From the NCBI RefSeq assembly GCF_900108395.1, contig NZ_FNXE01000009.1:1-51057 (forward strand): 51,057 nt of DNA, read 5' to 3'. Source of the DNA: Paenimyroides marinum (GTDB lineage Bacteria; Bacteroidota; Bacteroidia; Flavobacteriales; Flavobacteriaceae). Made by a program: the position numbers and the translations under genes. The stretch's first letter is position 1, and each line of letters starts with the position of its first letter. Below, one piece after another: positions 1-9,008 of this stretch. The notes below the pieces were generated by a model. The model was not told the DNA's origin. It saw only the letters and a list, made by a program, of their open reading frames with translations, and made no database searches.

Positions 1-28
1 CAAGTAGTACTAATAGCCCGTAAGCTTA
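1..28 (+). rRNA. rrl: 23S ribosomal RNA, 3' end only (partial)
   Basis: The window opens with AGTAGTACTAATAGCCCGTA, which matches my memory of the conserved 3' end of bacteroidotal 23S rRNA (the strand closing helix 1). A 5S gene follows about 185 bases later, as expected in an rRNA operon. Only the last two dozen bases are present, and the exact end is uncertain by a few bases. Confidence 0.75.
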
Positions 29-212
29 TGTGCTCTGGGAGTTGCTTTGTATAATGCTGACAGCAGTCAGTAATCAGATAAAGATTCTACAAAACAAGTA
101 TCGAAAATATGTTAACAATATTGCAGCAAAGCTGCGTTTAGAGTTTAAAGTTCAAGGTTTAAAGTTTTCAAGAACCTTAAACAAAAAAAAATTAAACTTT
201 AAACAAAAACTT

Positions 213-322
213 AAGGTGGTTATAGCGTCGGGGCTCACCTCTTTCCATTCCGAACAGAGAAGTTAAGCCCGATTGCGCAGATGGTACTGCGTCATAGCGT
301 GGGAGAGTATGTCGCCGCCTTT
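213..322 (+). rRNA. rrf: 5S ribosomal RNA
   Basis: The segment contains the conserved 5S core (CCGAACAGAGAAGTTAAGCC near 256 and GATGGTACTGCG near 279). Its ends pair: AAGGTGGT at the 5' side with the CGCCGCCTT side at about 314-322, forming helix I with two G-U pairs. Length of about 110 nt is normal. It follows the 23S 3' end and is followed directly by a strong intrinsic terminator, so it is the last gene of the rRNA operon. Confidence 0.93.
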
Positions 323-327
323 TTTTC

Positions 328-362
328 AAAAGAGGATTACTAAAAAGTAATCCTCTTTTTTT
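328..362 (+). terminator. Intrinsic terminator of the rRNA operon
   Basis: AAAAGAGGATTACT and AGTAATCCTCTTTT form a perfect 14-bp stem with a 4-base loop, followed by a run of T. It lies six bases after the 5S gene. Confidence 0.9.
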
Positions 363-592
363 GTTATAGCTGCAGCGTGTCCCCATGATCGGTTGCTTCG
401 CCAATTCGCAAGCTCGGGGCGACTGTTGTGTTTATCAAATAAATCCGTATTTTATATCTTTAAAAAAGGGCGGTGGACTAACATGCCGTAAGAAAACAAC
501 ATATGTGCTTTTTAACCCCATGTCGTTTATGTATTTTTAAAAAGCATTCTTCAGTATGTTTTAAGAGATTATCTTAAAAAAGAATAATCATC
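363..592. other. Non-coding spacer between rRNA operon and fabV terminator
   Basis: This 230-base stretch between two terminators shows no credible gene or structured RNA that I recognise. The first part (about 366-425) is GC-richer than the surroundings (…CAATTCGCAAGCTCGGGGC…). I can assign it no function. Confidence 0.5.
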
Positions 593-628
593 AAAAAAGG
601 ATTTAACAATTAAGTTAAATCCTTTTTT
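593..628 (-). terminator. Intrinsic terminator of fabV
   Basis: AAAAAAGGATTTAAC and GTTAAATCCTTTTTT form a perfect 15-bp stem around a 6-base loop. It lies 24 bases beyond the fabV stop codon on the minus strand. The A/T tracts on both sides would allow termination in either direction. Confidence 0.85.
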
Positions 629-651
629 ACTTTTACTAAAATAAATTCTAT

Positions 652-1848
652 TTAAATACTTGGTACGTTAACAACTTCATTGGTTTCTGCATCGTAATTA
701 ATTTCGTCAAAATTAAAACCGAATAAATTAAAGAAATCCTCTCTGTATCCTTTAATATCCGAAATTTGCTCCAGATTTTCAGTCGTAGCTTCTTTCCATA
801 ATTTATCCACTTCTTGCTGAACATCTTCACGCATTTCTAAATCGTCGATTCTAATCCTTCCTTCGGCATCTACCGGAATTTCTCCATTCTCAGTATATAA
901 ACGCTCTTTAAATAAACGATACATTTGTTCTATAGTTCCTTCATGAATACCTTTCTCTTTCATCACTTTATATAACAACGATATATAAAGAGGAACCACC
1001 GGAATTGCAGAACTTGATTGAGTTACCAATGCTTTGTTCACAGAAACATACGCTTCGCCATTTACGTCTTTTAAGATAGAATGAATGGTCGATGCAGTTG
1101 CCTCTAAATCATTTTTTGCCTGACCAATAGTCCCGTTTCGGTAAATAGGGAACGTTAATTCAGGTCCGATATATGAGTAAGCCACCGTTTTAACACCATT
1201 TGCCAAAACACCTGCTTTTTGTAAATCTTCCATCCAGAATTTCCAATCTTCACCACCCATTACAGCAATGGTATTGTCGATATCTTCTTGGCTGTCGATA
1301 GGATTTATGGTAATGTCAGAAACCACACCTGTGTGAAAATCTACTGTTTTGTTAGAAAATGGCTGACCAATAGGTTTTAATACCGATGCGTAAGCCACGC
1401 CTGTTTTGGGGTGTGTTCTGCGAGGAGATGCCAGACTGTAAACAACCAAATCAATCGTTCCTAAATCTTTTTTAATTAAATCGATGGTTTGTTGTTTGAT
1501 TTCATCTGAAAAAGCATCACCATTGATTGATTTTGCATATAAACCGGCAGCCTGAGCTTCTTTTTCGAAAGCGGCAGAATTGTACCAACCGGCAGTTCCG
1601 GGTTTGCCTTCAGTAGCTGGTTTTTCAAAGAAAACTCCAATTGTTGCAGCACCTGAACCAAAAGCAGCAGCTATTCTTGATGAAATTCCAAAACCTGTAG
1701 AAGCACCAATTACTAAAACTTTTTTTGGTCCGTTCTTTATTTCTCCCTGTGATTTAACATATTCAATTTGATTTTTGATGTTGACAGCCGTTCCGTCGGG
1801 ATGCGATGTTAAACAGATAAAGCCTCTTGTTCTTGGTTTAATAATCAT
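652..1848 (-). CDS. fabV: Trans-2-enoyl-ACP/CoA reductase FabV
   Basis: This 398-residue cytosolic protein has the normal length of FabV, the NADH-dependent enoyl reductase that completes the elongation cycle of fatty acid synthesis and substitutes for FabI. Visible signatures are the N-terminal MIIKPRTRGFICLTSHP, the nucleotide-binding loop GASTGFGISSRIA at about residues 48-60, YSLASPRR near 137, and the active-site Tyr-x8-Lys pair at Y236 and K245 (IYRNGTIGQAK), which is the spacing particular to FabV. The ATG start gives the canonical N-terminus. It appears monocistronic, with its own terminator downstream. FabV enzymes are typically insensitive to triclosan, so this organism may be too; that is family knowledge. 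Confidence 0.95.
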   Translation of the reverse strand: MIIKPRTRGFICLTSHPDGTAVNIKNQIEYVKSQGEIKNGPKKVLVIGASTGFGISSRIAAAFGSGAATIGVFFEKPATEGKPGTAGWYNSAAFEKEAQAAGLYAKSINGDAFSDEIKQQTIDLIKKDLGTIDLVVYSLASPRRTHPKTGVAYASVLKPIGQPFSNKTVDFHTGVVSDITINPIDSQEDIDNTIAVMGGEDWKFWMEDLQKAGVLANGVKTVAYSYIGPELTFPIYRNGTIGQAKNDLEATASTIHSILKDVNGEAYVSVNKALVTQSSSAIPVVPLYISLLYKVMKEKGIHEGTIEQMYRLFKERLYTENGEIPVDAEGRIRIDDLEMREDVQQEVDKLWKEATTENLEQISDIKGYREDFFNLFGFNFDEINYDAETNEVVNVPSI

Positions 1849-2063
1849 CTTGTTATATTTTAATTTATATTGTCTTTGTTTGAAAGACCAAATTTAACCA
1901 TTTAAATAATATTTTAAAATTATATTTTTATTAGAAATATCAATGTGAAAAATAGATGGAATTTAAGACTTGTTTTTAATTTTTTTAAACTAATGGTTTA
2001 TAAATAAACTATTTGTGATATTATTTTGTAAATTTAAGACTGAATAATTGTAATTTTTTAGCT

Positions 2064-3290
2064 ATGAAAAAGAATTTTTGTTTTATTCCGATCTTTGTTT
2101 TAGCCGGAATTTTCTCTTGTAATGATAACAATGATCCAATTGAAGAACCAATCCAAACAGGTGATCCTGTTGAAACTTTGCCACCCAATACAAGTTATGA
2201 ACCAGCATTTGAAGGACAAACCAGAATCGGAAGCGTAAAAACGCAAACCCAACTTAAAATTGAAGTAATTGCTTCTAACATTGGTCGTCCTTGGGCAATT
2301 GTAAATATGCCAAATGGAAATTTATTGGTTACCGAAAAATCAGGATATATGCAGGTTTTTTCTGAAACAGGTACGTTTTTATCAAAGGTAGAGGGGTTTC
2401 CTGTGGTTGATGATGGTGGTCAGGGTGGTATGTTAGATGTTGCTTTGGATCTTGCTTTTGAGTCGAACCGAATGATTTATTGGTCGTTTTCTGAACCCTA
2501 TGGAAATGGCAATTTAACCTCGGTTGCTAAAGGAAGGTTGTCAGCTGATGAACAATCAATTGAGGGTTCTACGGTGATTTATCGAGCCGAGCCATCATAT
2601 AACGGCAGTTTGCATTATGGCAGTCGGTTGGCGTTTGACAATGCAGGAAATCTATATGTAAGTACCGGTGAAAGATCTGATTTGGCAACACGACCACAAG
2701 CACAACAATTAGATGCTGCTTTGGGAAAAATTATCCGGATTACTACAAACGGGCAGCCGGTTGCGTCAAATCCTTTTGTATCGGAAGCCGACGCAAACCC
2801 CGAAATTTATTCTTATGGTCATAGAAATCCGCAAGGGTTGGCATTTCACCCAGTTACCAAACAACTTTGGGAAGCTGAATTTGGAGCAAAAGGTGGAGAC
2901 GAAATTAATTTTATAGAAGCCGGTAAAAACTACGGTTGGCCGGTTATAACGTACGGATTAGAATACAGCGGCGAAGAAATAGGTGAGGGCATTACCCAGA
3001 AAGAGGGTATGGAGCAACCTGTTTATTATTGGGATCCGTCGGTTTCGCCAAGCGGAATTGATTTTTATACCGGTACAGCAATACCCGAATGGCAGCATAA
3101 TTTATTTTTAGGGGCCTTAAGCGGGCAACATATTATTAGATTGGTCATTGAAAATAACAGGGTAAAAGGAGAAGAACGTTTGTTAGCTGATAAAAACGAA
3201 CGTTTCCGCGATGTGTTAGGTCAACACCCCAATCAATCTTTATATGCGGTTACCGACAGCGGTAAAATTTATAGGATTTCTAAAAAGTAA
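2064..3290 (+). CDS. PQQ-dependent sugar dehydrogenase (GSDH/YliI family) lipoprotein
   Basis: The 408-residue product begins with a lipoprotein signal (…LAGIFSC, lipidated Cys19) and an acidic, proline-rich linker to about residue 50. The rest reads as the six-bladed propeller of soluble aldose sugar dehydrogenases: RPWAIVNMPNGNLLVTEK near 72, GGQGGMLDVALD near 118, HYGSRLAFDNAGNLYVSTGE near 185, YSYGHRNPQGLAFHP near 250, and EFGAKGGDEINFIEAGKNYG near 272. These surround the PQQ and calcium sites in the family. It would oxidise sugars in the periplasm or at the surface using PQQ. No PQQ synthesis genes are visible here, so the cofactor may be scavenged. The sugar substrate cannot be inferred. 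Confidence 0.88.
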   Translation: MKKNFCFIPIFVLAGIFSCNDNNDPIEEPIQTGDPVETLPPNTSYEPAFEGQTRIGSVKTQTQLKIEVIASNIGRPWAIVNMPNGNLLVTEKSGYMQVFSETGTFLSKVEGFPVVDDGGQGGMLDVALDLAFESNRMIYWSFSEPYGNGNLTSVAKGRLSADEQSIEGSTVIYRAEPSYNGSLHYGSRLAFDNAGNLYVSTGERSDLATRPQAQQLDAALGKIIRITTNGQPVASNPFVSEADANPEIYSYGHRNPQGLAFHPVTKQLWEAEFGAKGGDEINFIEAGKNYGWPVITYGLEYSGEEIGEGITQKEGMEQPVYYWDPSVSPSGIDFYTGTAIPEWQHNLFLGALSGQHIIRLVIENNRVKGEERLLADKNERFRDVLGQHPNQSLYAVTDSGKIYRISKK

Positions 3291-3306
3291 AAATTCTATT
3301 AAAATC

Positions 3307-3336
3307 AAAAAAATCCGACCAATGGTCGGATTTTTT
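3307..3336. terminator. Bidirectional intrinsic terminator
   Basis: AAATCCGACC-aat-GGTCGGATTT extends into A and T runs on both sides. It lies between the convergent sugar dehydrogenase and DUF4293 genes and can serve both. Confidence 0.85.
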
Positions 3337-3364
3337 AACGCACTAATAAACTAAGATGTAAGGT

Positions 3365-3775
3365 TTATCGTATACGATCAGCAGATTTTACAAGATCTTC
3401 GTCCTTCTTTATGGCTTTGTTGGCTAATGCCAGCAAAATGATAGAAACAATAGGAAGAAACATCCCAATACCCTTCTCTGAAACCAAGGTTTCTCCAGAT
3501 AAATTTAGCGATTGATACACAAATAATCCTAGTAATATAAAGTTCAATATCATATTCAACCTGTTATAAACAAATTGAGTTTGTCTTTTTTTATAGGAAA
3601 AAATCGAAATAATGCTCAATGCGGCACATAAACCAAATAATAGGGTGTAAGCGGTGTTTTGTCCCACGTGAAAGTCAATTCCTTTAACATCCTTCCATAA
3701 CGGAAAAAATAAAGATAATGGACCTGAAACAATAAACGCCAACGCTAAGTATATGGTTTGTATTCTTTGAATCAT
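3365..3775 (-). CDS. DUF4293 family membrane protein
   Basis: I take the start at the internal Met that gives MIQRIQTIYLALAFIVSG, as in other DUF4293 proteins as I recall them. An upstream ATG at 3817 would add a poorly conserved, Cys/Lys-rich leader. The resulting 136-residue protein shows four hydrophobic segments (about residues 7-27, 42-62, 75-95 and 105-125) and a charged C-terminus, so it should be a small inner membrane protein. The family is restricted to Bacteroidota and often sits divergently beside rho, as it does here. Its function is unknown. Confidence 0.82.
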   Translation of the reverse strand: MIQRIQTIYLALAFIVSGPLSLFFPLWKDVKGIDFHVGQNTAYTLLFGLCAALSIISIFSYKKRQTQFVYNRLNMILNFILLGLFVYQSLNLSGETLVSEKGIGMFLPIVSIILLALANKAIKKDEDLVKSADRIR

Positions 3776-3965
3776 TATTTTTCTGATTTGCTTACAAAAG
3801 TAACACTTAAATTTCATTAAAAAACATTGATTTTAAAAAAAAATAGTGTAATATTGCAGAAGAAAATCGTAACTTCTTCATTGTTCGACCTTTCTGTACA
3901 ACTTATCAGATAACTTTCTTTTAAGCAATCACAAAAAATAATATCTAACAACAACGTCACAATTT

Positions 3966-5615
3966 ATGTTTGACAAAAACGTGTTAAAGGGTATGAAACT
4001 ACCCGAACTAAAAGAACTAGCAAAAACAATTGGTGTAGAAAAAATTAATCTTAAAAAAGATGAACTGATTGATACTATTTTAACGATGCAGGATCGTTTT
4101 CAGGGGAACGAGCCTTCTGCTGAAAATCAGCCACCAAAGAATGCTGCTCCCAAAAAAGAGAAGAGAAAACGTATAAATCCTTCAACAGAAGAAACACAAG
4201 ATCAAAATTTGTTTTCTGAGTCTGTAGCCGAAAATTCTGAAACGAAACCAGAAGCACCATCTACTGAAACGGTTGAAAAACGTAATAAGCCTAATAAAAA
4301 TCAAAAGCAGTACACCAAATCAACCAATACACAAGAGGTTGCTACCGAAGTTAACGTTGATGCTGATAAAACGCTAAGCAAGGAACCAATGACAGATGAG
4401 GCGGTGGCTGAAACAGAGAAACCAGCTCAAAACCAAAACCGGAACAAAAATCAAAATCAGAAAAAACAAAACTACCGCGATCCTGATTATGAATTTGAAG
4501 GAATTATTGAATGTGAAGGGGTTTTAGAAGTGCCTAAAGACGGTGGTTCGCACGGATATTTACGTTCGTCTGATTATAATTATAGAAAATCGCCTGATGA
4601 TATTTATATTTCACAATCACAAATCCGTTTGTTTGGATTAAAAAAAGGCGATACCATAAAAGGAATTGTGCGTCCACCAAAAGGAAATGAACAGCATTTT
4701 CCATTGGTTCGCATCACAAAAATTAACGGGCACGAACCTGACGAAGTACGCGATCGTCCTTCATTTGAACACCTAACTCCGCTTTTTCCAAAAGATAAAT
4801 TTAATTTATCAGGTAACAATTCAAGACTTTCTACACGAATTATCGATTTATTTGCACCTATCGGAAAAGGGCAACGTGGCATGATTGTGGCACAGCCAAA
4901 AACAGGTAAAACCATGATGCTCAAAGAAATTGCCAATGCCATTGCTGATAACCACCCGGAAGTTTACCAAATTGTATTGCTGATTGACGAACGACCCGAA
5001 GAGGTGACCGATATGCAGCGTAATGTACGTGCAGAGGTTGTTGCGTCAACGTTTGATGAAGAGGCCCGATACCATGTAGAATTAGCTGATATGGTTTTAG
5101 AAAAAGCAAAACGTTTGGTAGAATGCGGGCACGATGTGGTTATTTTGTTAGACTCCATTACCCGTTTGGCACGTGCTTACAATACCGTTCAACCGGCGTC
5201 GGGCAGAGTATTGTCGGGTGGGGTAGATGCCAATGCTTTGCAAAAACCAAAACGTTTTTTTGGTGCGGCGCGAAATATAGAAAATGGTGGTTCACTAACC
5301 ATTATCGCAACTGCTTTAACAGATACGGGATCTAAAATGGACGATGTGATTTTCGAAGAGTTCAAAGGAACCGGGAATATGGAATTGCAATTAGACCGTA
5401 AAATTGCCAATAAACGTATTTTCCCAGCAGTTGATTTAACGTCATCATCTACACGCCGTGATGATTTACTGCAAGATCGTTTCACGAACAGTAAAATGCT
5501 TGTTTTACGAAATATTTTAGCTGATATGAATCCGGTTGAGGCAATTACATTTATCCATGACCGCATTAAGAATACAAAATCGAACGAAGAATTTTTCGAT
5601 AGCATGAGAGATTAA
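3966..5615 (+). CDS. rho: Transcription termination factor Rho
   Basis: Rho is the hexameric RNA helicase/ATPase that ends transcription of untranslated RNA. The 549-residue protein has a Rho_N helical segment (about 5-45, [20 protein letters not shown]), then a long polar insert (about 45-175) rich in E, K, N and Q ending in [14 protein letters not shown], then the cold-shock-like RNA-binding domain (about 178-250, [20 protein letters not shown]), and the RecA-like ATPase. The P-loop [10 protein letters not shown] is near residue 306, [13 protein letters not shown] near 338, and the Walker [18 protein letters not shown] near 392. E. coli Rho is about 420 residues, so the extra length is the insert, a known trend in Bacteroidota. 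It is divergent from DUF4293. Confidence 0.97.
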   Translation: MFDKNVLKGMKLPELKELAKTIGVEKINLKKDELIDTILTMQDRFQGNEPSAENQPPKNAAPKKEKRKRINPSTEETQDQNLFSESVAENSETKPEAPSTETVEKRNKPNKNQKQYTKSTNTQEVATEVNVDADKTLSKEPMTDEAVAETEKPAQNQNRNKNQNQKKQNYRDPDYEFEGIIECEGVLEVPKDGGSHGYLRSSDYNYRKSPDDIYISQSQIRLFGLKKGDTIKGIVRPPKGNEQHFPLVRITKINGHEPDEVRDRPSFEHLTPLFPKDKFNLSGNNSRLSTRIIDLFAPIGKGQRGMIVAQPKTGKTMMLKEIANAIADNHPEVYQIVLLIDERPEEVTDMQRNVRAEVVASTFDEEARYHVELADMVLEKAKRLVECGHDVVILLDSITRLARAYNTVQPASGRVLSGGVDANALQKPKRFFGAARNIENGGSLTIIATALTDTGSKMDDVIFEEFKGTGNMELQLDRKIANKRIFPAVDLTSSSTRRDDLLQDRFTNSKMLVLRNILADMNPVEAITFIHDRIKNTKSNEEFFDSMRD

Positions 5616-5626
5616 ATTTTGAACTA

Positions 5627-6058
5627 ATGAAGAAAATAATGTTTTTATTGGTGCTGTTAATTGGTTTTACAAACCAGTTAACAGCTCAAAGATTTTCAGA
5701 ACCTTGGACACCACAACAGCTAATGAGTACTAAAACATTGGCAGATAGAATTGTTCAGAATAAAATGAAGAATACAATTGTTGTAAACATTGGTCCCGAT
5801 GCAGTAATTAAAAATTCATACAATGCAGGGGCAGGGAGTGATTCTAAAAACATTGAAAAGCTACAAACATATTTAAAAAATATTTCAAAAGATAAAGAAG
5901 TTGTTTTGTATTGCGGATGTTGCCCTTTTGAAAAATGTCCCAATATACGTCCGGCATTTAAAGCGATAATTGCAGCAGGATATAAAAACGCTAAACTTTT
6001 AAATATTCCTAAAAATATTAAAATAGACTGGATAGATAAAGGCTATCCTGTGAATTAA
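5627..6058 (+). CDS. Exported rhodanese-like protein
   Basis: The 143-residue protein starts with a Sec signal peptide (MKKIMFLLVLLIGFTNQLTAQ, cut after about 21). The mature part resembles a rhodanese-like domain: TIVVNIGPDAVIKNSYNAG near 49, then KDKEVVLYCGCCPFEKCPN near 93, where the YCGCC loop is the position of the catalytic cysteine, then a helix and LLNIPKNIKIDWIDKGYPVN at the end. The three-cysteine loop (C-x-C-C-x4-C) is richer in cysteine than in thiosulfate sulfurtransferases, so metal or redox chemistry is possible. It follows rho by 11 bases and may be co-transcribed with it. No specific substrate can be given. Confidence 0.72.
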   Translation: MKKIMFLLVLLIGFTNQLTAQRFSEPWTPQQLMSTKTLADRIVQNKMKNTIVVNIGPDAVIKNSYNAGAGSDSKNIEKLQTYLKNISKDKEVVLYCGCCPFEKCPNIRPAFKAIIAAGYKNAKLLNIPKNIKIDWIDKGYPVN

Positions 6059-6089
6059 AAAAAAGAGGTTTTTAAAAACCTCTTTTTTT
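6057..6089. terminator. Bidirectional intrinsic terminator
   Basis: AAAAGAGGTTTTT and AAAAACCTCTTTT form a near-perfect palindrome with A and T runs on its flanks. It separates the convergent rhodanese-like gene and the 6091-6534 gene. Confidence 0.88.
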
Positions 6090-6090
6090 G

Positions 6091-6534
6091 TTACAAAGCA
6101 TTCAACGGGAAATTTAAACCAAGCGAAAAAGTGAAGCCTTTAATAGGTTTTAAACCTTGTTTTGTTTCGATGTCAAGACCATAACCAATACCTAATTCTA
6201 TCATAGTAGCAAACGACAGTCCGATTTTTGGTGTAACCGTATAAGGTGTTAATTCACCTTCAACAAATGGTAAAATAAGATTGTTAAATGTTGGGTAAAA
6301 CGTAAAACTACCTTCCGGAATTACCCTGAATTGCTCTCTGAAATAAGCAAATTGTGCGTTTGCTTCTAATTTAAATCCAAAAGAATCGCCGGCTAACGGT
6401 TGCAAATAATATCCACCTACTTTTAAAAGGTTACCGGCTTGCGATTGATAAGAAACCGTTGGACCTATTAAGAAATCTTGTGCATTGACACAAATACCTG
6501 TTAATAACGCTATGGATAAAAATATTTTTTTCAA
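6091..6534 (-). CDS. Predicted outer-membrane barrel-like protein, unknown function
   Basis: The 147-residue product has a signal peptide (MKKIFLSIALLTGICVNAQ) and then alternating hydrophobic and polar strands (FLIGPTVSYQSQAGNLLKV, FGFKLEANAQFAYF, YTVTPKIGLSFATMIELG, FTFSLGLNFPL). This pattern and the short aromatic/hydrophobic end fit a small beta-barrel or a periplasmic beta protein. I do not recognise a named family. It lies 63 bases upstream of tpiA's stop, on the opposite side of the terminator from rho, and may be its own transcript. Confidence 0.6.
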   Translation of the reverse strand: MKKIFLSIALLTGICVNAQDFLIGPTVSYQSQAGNLLKVGGYYLQPLAGDSFGFKLEANAQFAYFREQFRVIPEGSFTFYPTFNNLILPFVEGELTPYTVTPKIGLSFATMIELGIGYGLDIETKQGLKPIKGFTFSLGLNFPLNAL

Positions 6535-6597
6535 TGTAAAGGTGTTTTAGAAAGGGACGCAAAAAAATTGTGTTTCAATCATAATGATATTTATATT

Positions 6598-7347
6598 TTA
6601 AATGGCATTGATAATGGCTGTGAAATCAGCAACGTTTAAAGCTGCACCACCAACCAATCCACCATCAACATCGGGTTGAGAAAAAATGGTTTTTGCGTTG
6701 TCGGGCTTTACACTTCCGCCATACAAAATGGTAACATTGTCTGCTAAATTACCGTAATGGTGTGCAATTTGTTCGCGGATAAACTGATGCATTTCCTGTG
6801 CCTGTTCGGGTGTTGCGGTTTCTCCGGTTCCAATTGCCCAAACGGGTTCATAAGCAATAACAATGTGTTCCCAGGCTTCTTTTGGTAAATGAAACAAAGA
6901 ATCTTTTAATTGATAAAAAACCACATTTTGAAACTGTTTACTTTTGCGGTCTTTCAGTTCTTCGCCCACACAGAAAATCACTCGCATTTTATGACGCAAA
7001 GCGGTATCTACTTTATTGGCTAAAAGGGCAGGAGTTTCTTTGAAATATTGTCTGCGTTCAGAATGACCTAAAATGACGGTTTGCACTCCGATACTTGTTA
7101 ACATATCGGCAGAAATTTCTCCGGTAAACGCACCGCCTTCTGCTTGATGCATATTTTGTGCCGCCACAGCAACATTGGTATCTTCTAAAATTTGCGTTGC
7201 CAGCATTAAATTGGTAAATGCCGGGGCAACAATTACTTCTACCTCTTTTCCTTCGGGCATTTCATTGATCAAATCGTTTAAAAAAGATCCGGTTTCTTGT
7301 GCGTTTTTGTGCATTTTCCAGTTTCCGGCGATAATTTTATGTCTCAT
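6598..7347 (-). CDS. tpiA: Triosephosphate isomerase
   Basis: This glycolytic and gluconeogenic enzyme interconverts dihydroxyacetone phosphate and glyceraldehyde 3-phosphate in the cytosol. The 249-residue protein is full length and carries all catalytic residues: K11 in AGNWKMHK, H95 in ILGHSERRQYF, and E167 in AYEPVWAIGTG. The flexible loop 6 (AIGTGETATPEQA) and the phosphate-binding LYGGSVKPDNA near 209 are also present. The start codon is one base away from the end of the tlpA-like gene, so tpiA is the last cistron of an operon that begins with the permease at 9008. Confidence 0.97.
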   Translation of the reverse strand: MRHKIIAGNWKMHKNAQETGSFLNDLINEMPEGKEVEVIVAPAFTNLMLATQILEDTNVAVAAQNMHQAEGGAFTGEISADMLTSIGVQTVILGHSERRQYFKETPALLANKVDTALRHKMRVIFCVGEELKDRKSKQFQNVVFYQLKDSLFHLPKEAWEHIVIAYEPVWAIGTGETATPEQAQEMHQFIREQIAHHYGNLADNVTILYGGSVKPDNAKTIFSQPDVDGGLVGGAALNVADFTAIINAI

Positions 7348-7348
7348 A

Positions 7349-7930
7349 TTAAGGTTGTAATTTATCTAATGTTTTAATTAAAAGAGAATCATTGGCAACA
7401 ATGGCTTTTTTTAGGGCAATGTTTCCCTGAGTATCGACAACGATGTAGCGGGGAATCCAGTCTAATTCAATCGAAGTACCGAATTCATCCTTCATTTTTT
7501 CGTTTAAATAATAATGATCTCCCTGTAAATCGTATTTTTTAATGGCTTCTTTCCATTTGTCTTTTGTTTTGTCTAATGAAAGAAATACAAAAGCAGTGGT
7601 GGGATATTTTTCTTGCAGGTTTTTTAATTCAGGAAAACCCTTGATACAATCAGGGCACCACGATGCCCAGACATCAATCACAATTGCGTTTCCTTTGTGT
7701 TTATCTAAAATTTTTTGAAACGAAATCTTGTTTCCGTCGTTATCATCAAATTCTTTATTTAATGTAACCGGATTAAAAGCGTTGTTGTTTTTAGAAACAT
7801 TATCTGTTTCAATAGCTAAAGAGTCTTTTAACTCGTTAATTTCTTCAGCAATCTTGGCATCAACTTTTTTGGTATCGCAGCTAACAGCGATCATTCCCAA
7901 TGCAAAAAGGGCAATAAAAACTTTTTTCAT
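7349..7930 (-). CDS. TlpA-like thioredoxin-fold lipoprotein
   Basis: The 193-residue protein has a lipobox (…GMIAVSC, lipidated Cys18), a coiled linker, and a TlpA/ResA-type thioredoxin domain. The redox motif WCPDC (C92 and C95) lies in AIVIDVWASWCPDCIKGFP, followed by FVFLSLDKTKDKWKEAIKKY and the cis-proline region DWIPRYIVVDTQGNI. It probably acts as a membrane-tethered periplasmic disulfide reductase. Its partner protein is not evident. It is tightly packed between the permease gene (1 base gap) and tpiA, indicating one transcript. Confidence 0.88.
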   Translation of the reverse strand: MKKVFIALFALGMIAVSCDTKKVDAKIAEEINELKDSLAIETDNVSKNNNAFNPVTLNKEFDDNDGNKISFQKILDKHKGNAIVIDVWASWCPDCIKGFPELKNLQEKYPTTAFVFLSLDKTKDKWKEAIKKYDLQGDHYYLNEKMKDEFGTSIELDWIPRYIVVDTQGNIALKKAIVANDSLLIKTLDKLQP

Positions 7931-7931
7931 A

Positions 7932-9008
7932 TCATTTCAATTTTATTTTTGGATCTAAATAAGCGTAGATTAAATCTACTAATATAGTAATTAATACAAA
8001 TGTGGTAGCAATGACAATTACAGACCCCATAATTACCGGAAGGTCTAAATTGTTCAGTGCATCAACGATTTCTTTTCCCAAACCGTTCCATCCAAAAATA
8101 TATTCTACAAAAACTGCACCAGCCAGCATAGAGGCAAACCAACCCGAAATAGCAGTTACTACCGGATTGAGTGCATTTTTCAACGCGTGTTTTGTAACGA
8201 TTTTATAGGTTGATAAACCTTTGGCTTTTGCCGTGCGAATGTATTCTTGATTTAAAACTTCTAACAAAGAATTACGCATTAACTGAATGACTACGGCCAA
8301 CGGGCGGATTCCTAAAACCACAGCAGGCAATAGGGTATTTCTTAGTGCAAGATATGTTCCGTTTCCAAAATCGTCAACCTCGTATAAGCTTCCGGTCATG
8401 TTTAAATGCGTATAGTTGTGCAAAACAAATCCAAAAATCCATGCAAATAAAATGGCACTGAAAAAGGAAGGAACGCTCATGCCCAACGTGCTGACAAAGG
8501 CAATAATTCGGTCAAACCAACTGTTGGTATATAATGCGGACAAAACGCCTAAAACAATCCCGATAGACAATGCAATAACAATAGAAAAAATAGCTAAAAC
8601 CACAGTACTTGGCAAGGTATGTGCAATGATTTCGGTGACTTTTTTACCGTTTTTCTGAAAGCTTTCCCGTAAATAAGGTGTTTTTAAAACAATGGTGTAA
8701 TTTTTAGTACGGAATAAAACGCCTCCGCTGTATTTTTCTTTGGTATAAAACGTGTAATGATCCGGTTGATTCTTGTGTAACGATACCGGTGATAAATCGT
8801 TCAGGTAATAAAAATACTGATTCAGAACCGGCTGGTCAAAACCGTATTTTTTTTTGATGATGGCTAATTGTTCCGAATTTTCATTTTGATCAAGCATCAT
8901 CCGTGCAGGATCTCCCGGCAATATGTTGAACAAAATAAATACAACGGTTATTACACCAAAAAGTGTAAAAAACGAATAGCCTAATTTATTTAAAAAATAT
9001 CTGAACAA
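7932..9008 (-). CDS. DppB/OppB-type ABC transporter permease
   Basis: The 358-residue integral membrane protein begins with FLNKLGYSFFTLFGVITVVF and ILPGDPARMMLDQ, hallmarks of the first permease subunit of peptide/nickel ABC importers. A hydrophilic stretch of about 90 residues follows the first membrane helix. The rest holds about five more helices and the cytoplasmic EAA-type loop (LNQEYIRTAKAKGLSTYKIV near 254) that docks on the ATPase. The partner permease, ATPases and binding protein are not next to it, so the complex must be completed from genes elsewhere. It is the first gene of the operon with tlpA-like and tpiA genes. Substrate is unknown; oligopeptides are the family default. Confidence 0.87.
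   Translation of the reverse strand: MFRYFLNKLGYSFFTLFGVITVVFILFNILPGDPARMMLDQNENSEQLAIIKKKYGFDQPVLNQYFYYLNDLSPVSLHKNQPDHYTFYTKEKYSGGVLFRTKNYTIVLKTPYLRESFQKNGKKVTEIIAHTLPSTVVLAIFSIVIALSIGIVLGVLSALYTNSWFDRIIAFVSTLGMSVPSFFSAILFAWIFGFVLHNYTHLNMTGSLYEVDDFGNGTYLALRNTLLPAVVLGIRPLAVVIQLMRNSLLEVLNQEYIRTAKAKGLSTYKIVTKHALKNALNPVVTAISGWFASMLAGAVFVEYIFGWNGLGKEIVDALNNLDLPVIMGSVIVIATTFVLITILVDLIYAYLDPKIKLK

Noticed and set aside
120..210. Inverted GTTTAAAG/CTTTAAAC motifs in the 23S-5S spacer as a mobile element
   Set aside because: They fit rRNA processing stems in the spacer; there is no gene or target duplication.
3660..3680. parS-like site around CCCACGTGAAAG
   Set aside because: It matches only part of the TGTTTCACGTGAAACA consensus, is not a perfect palindrome, lies inside the DUF4293 gene and is 25 kb from parB.
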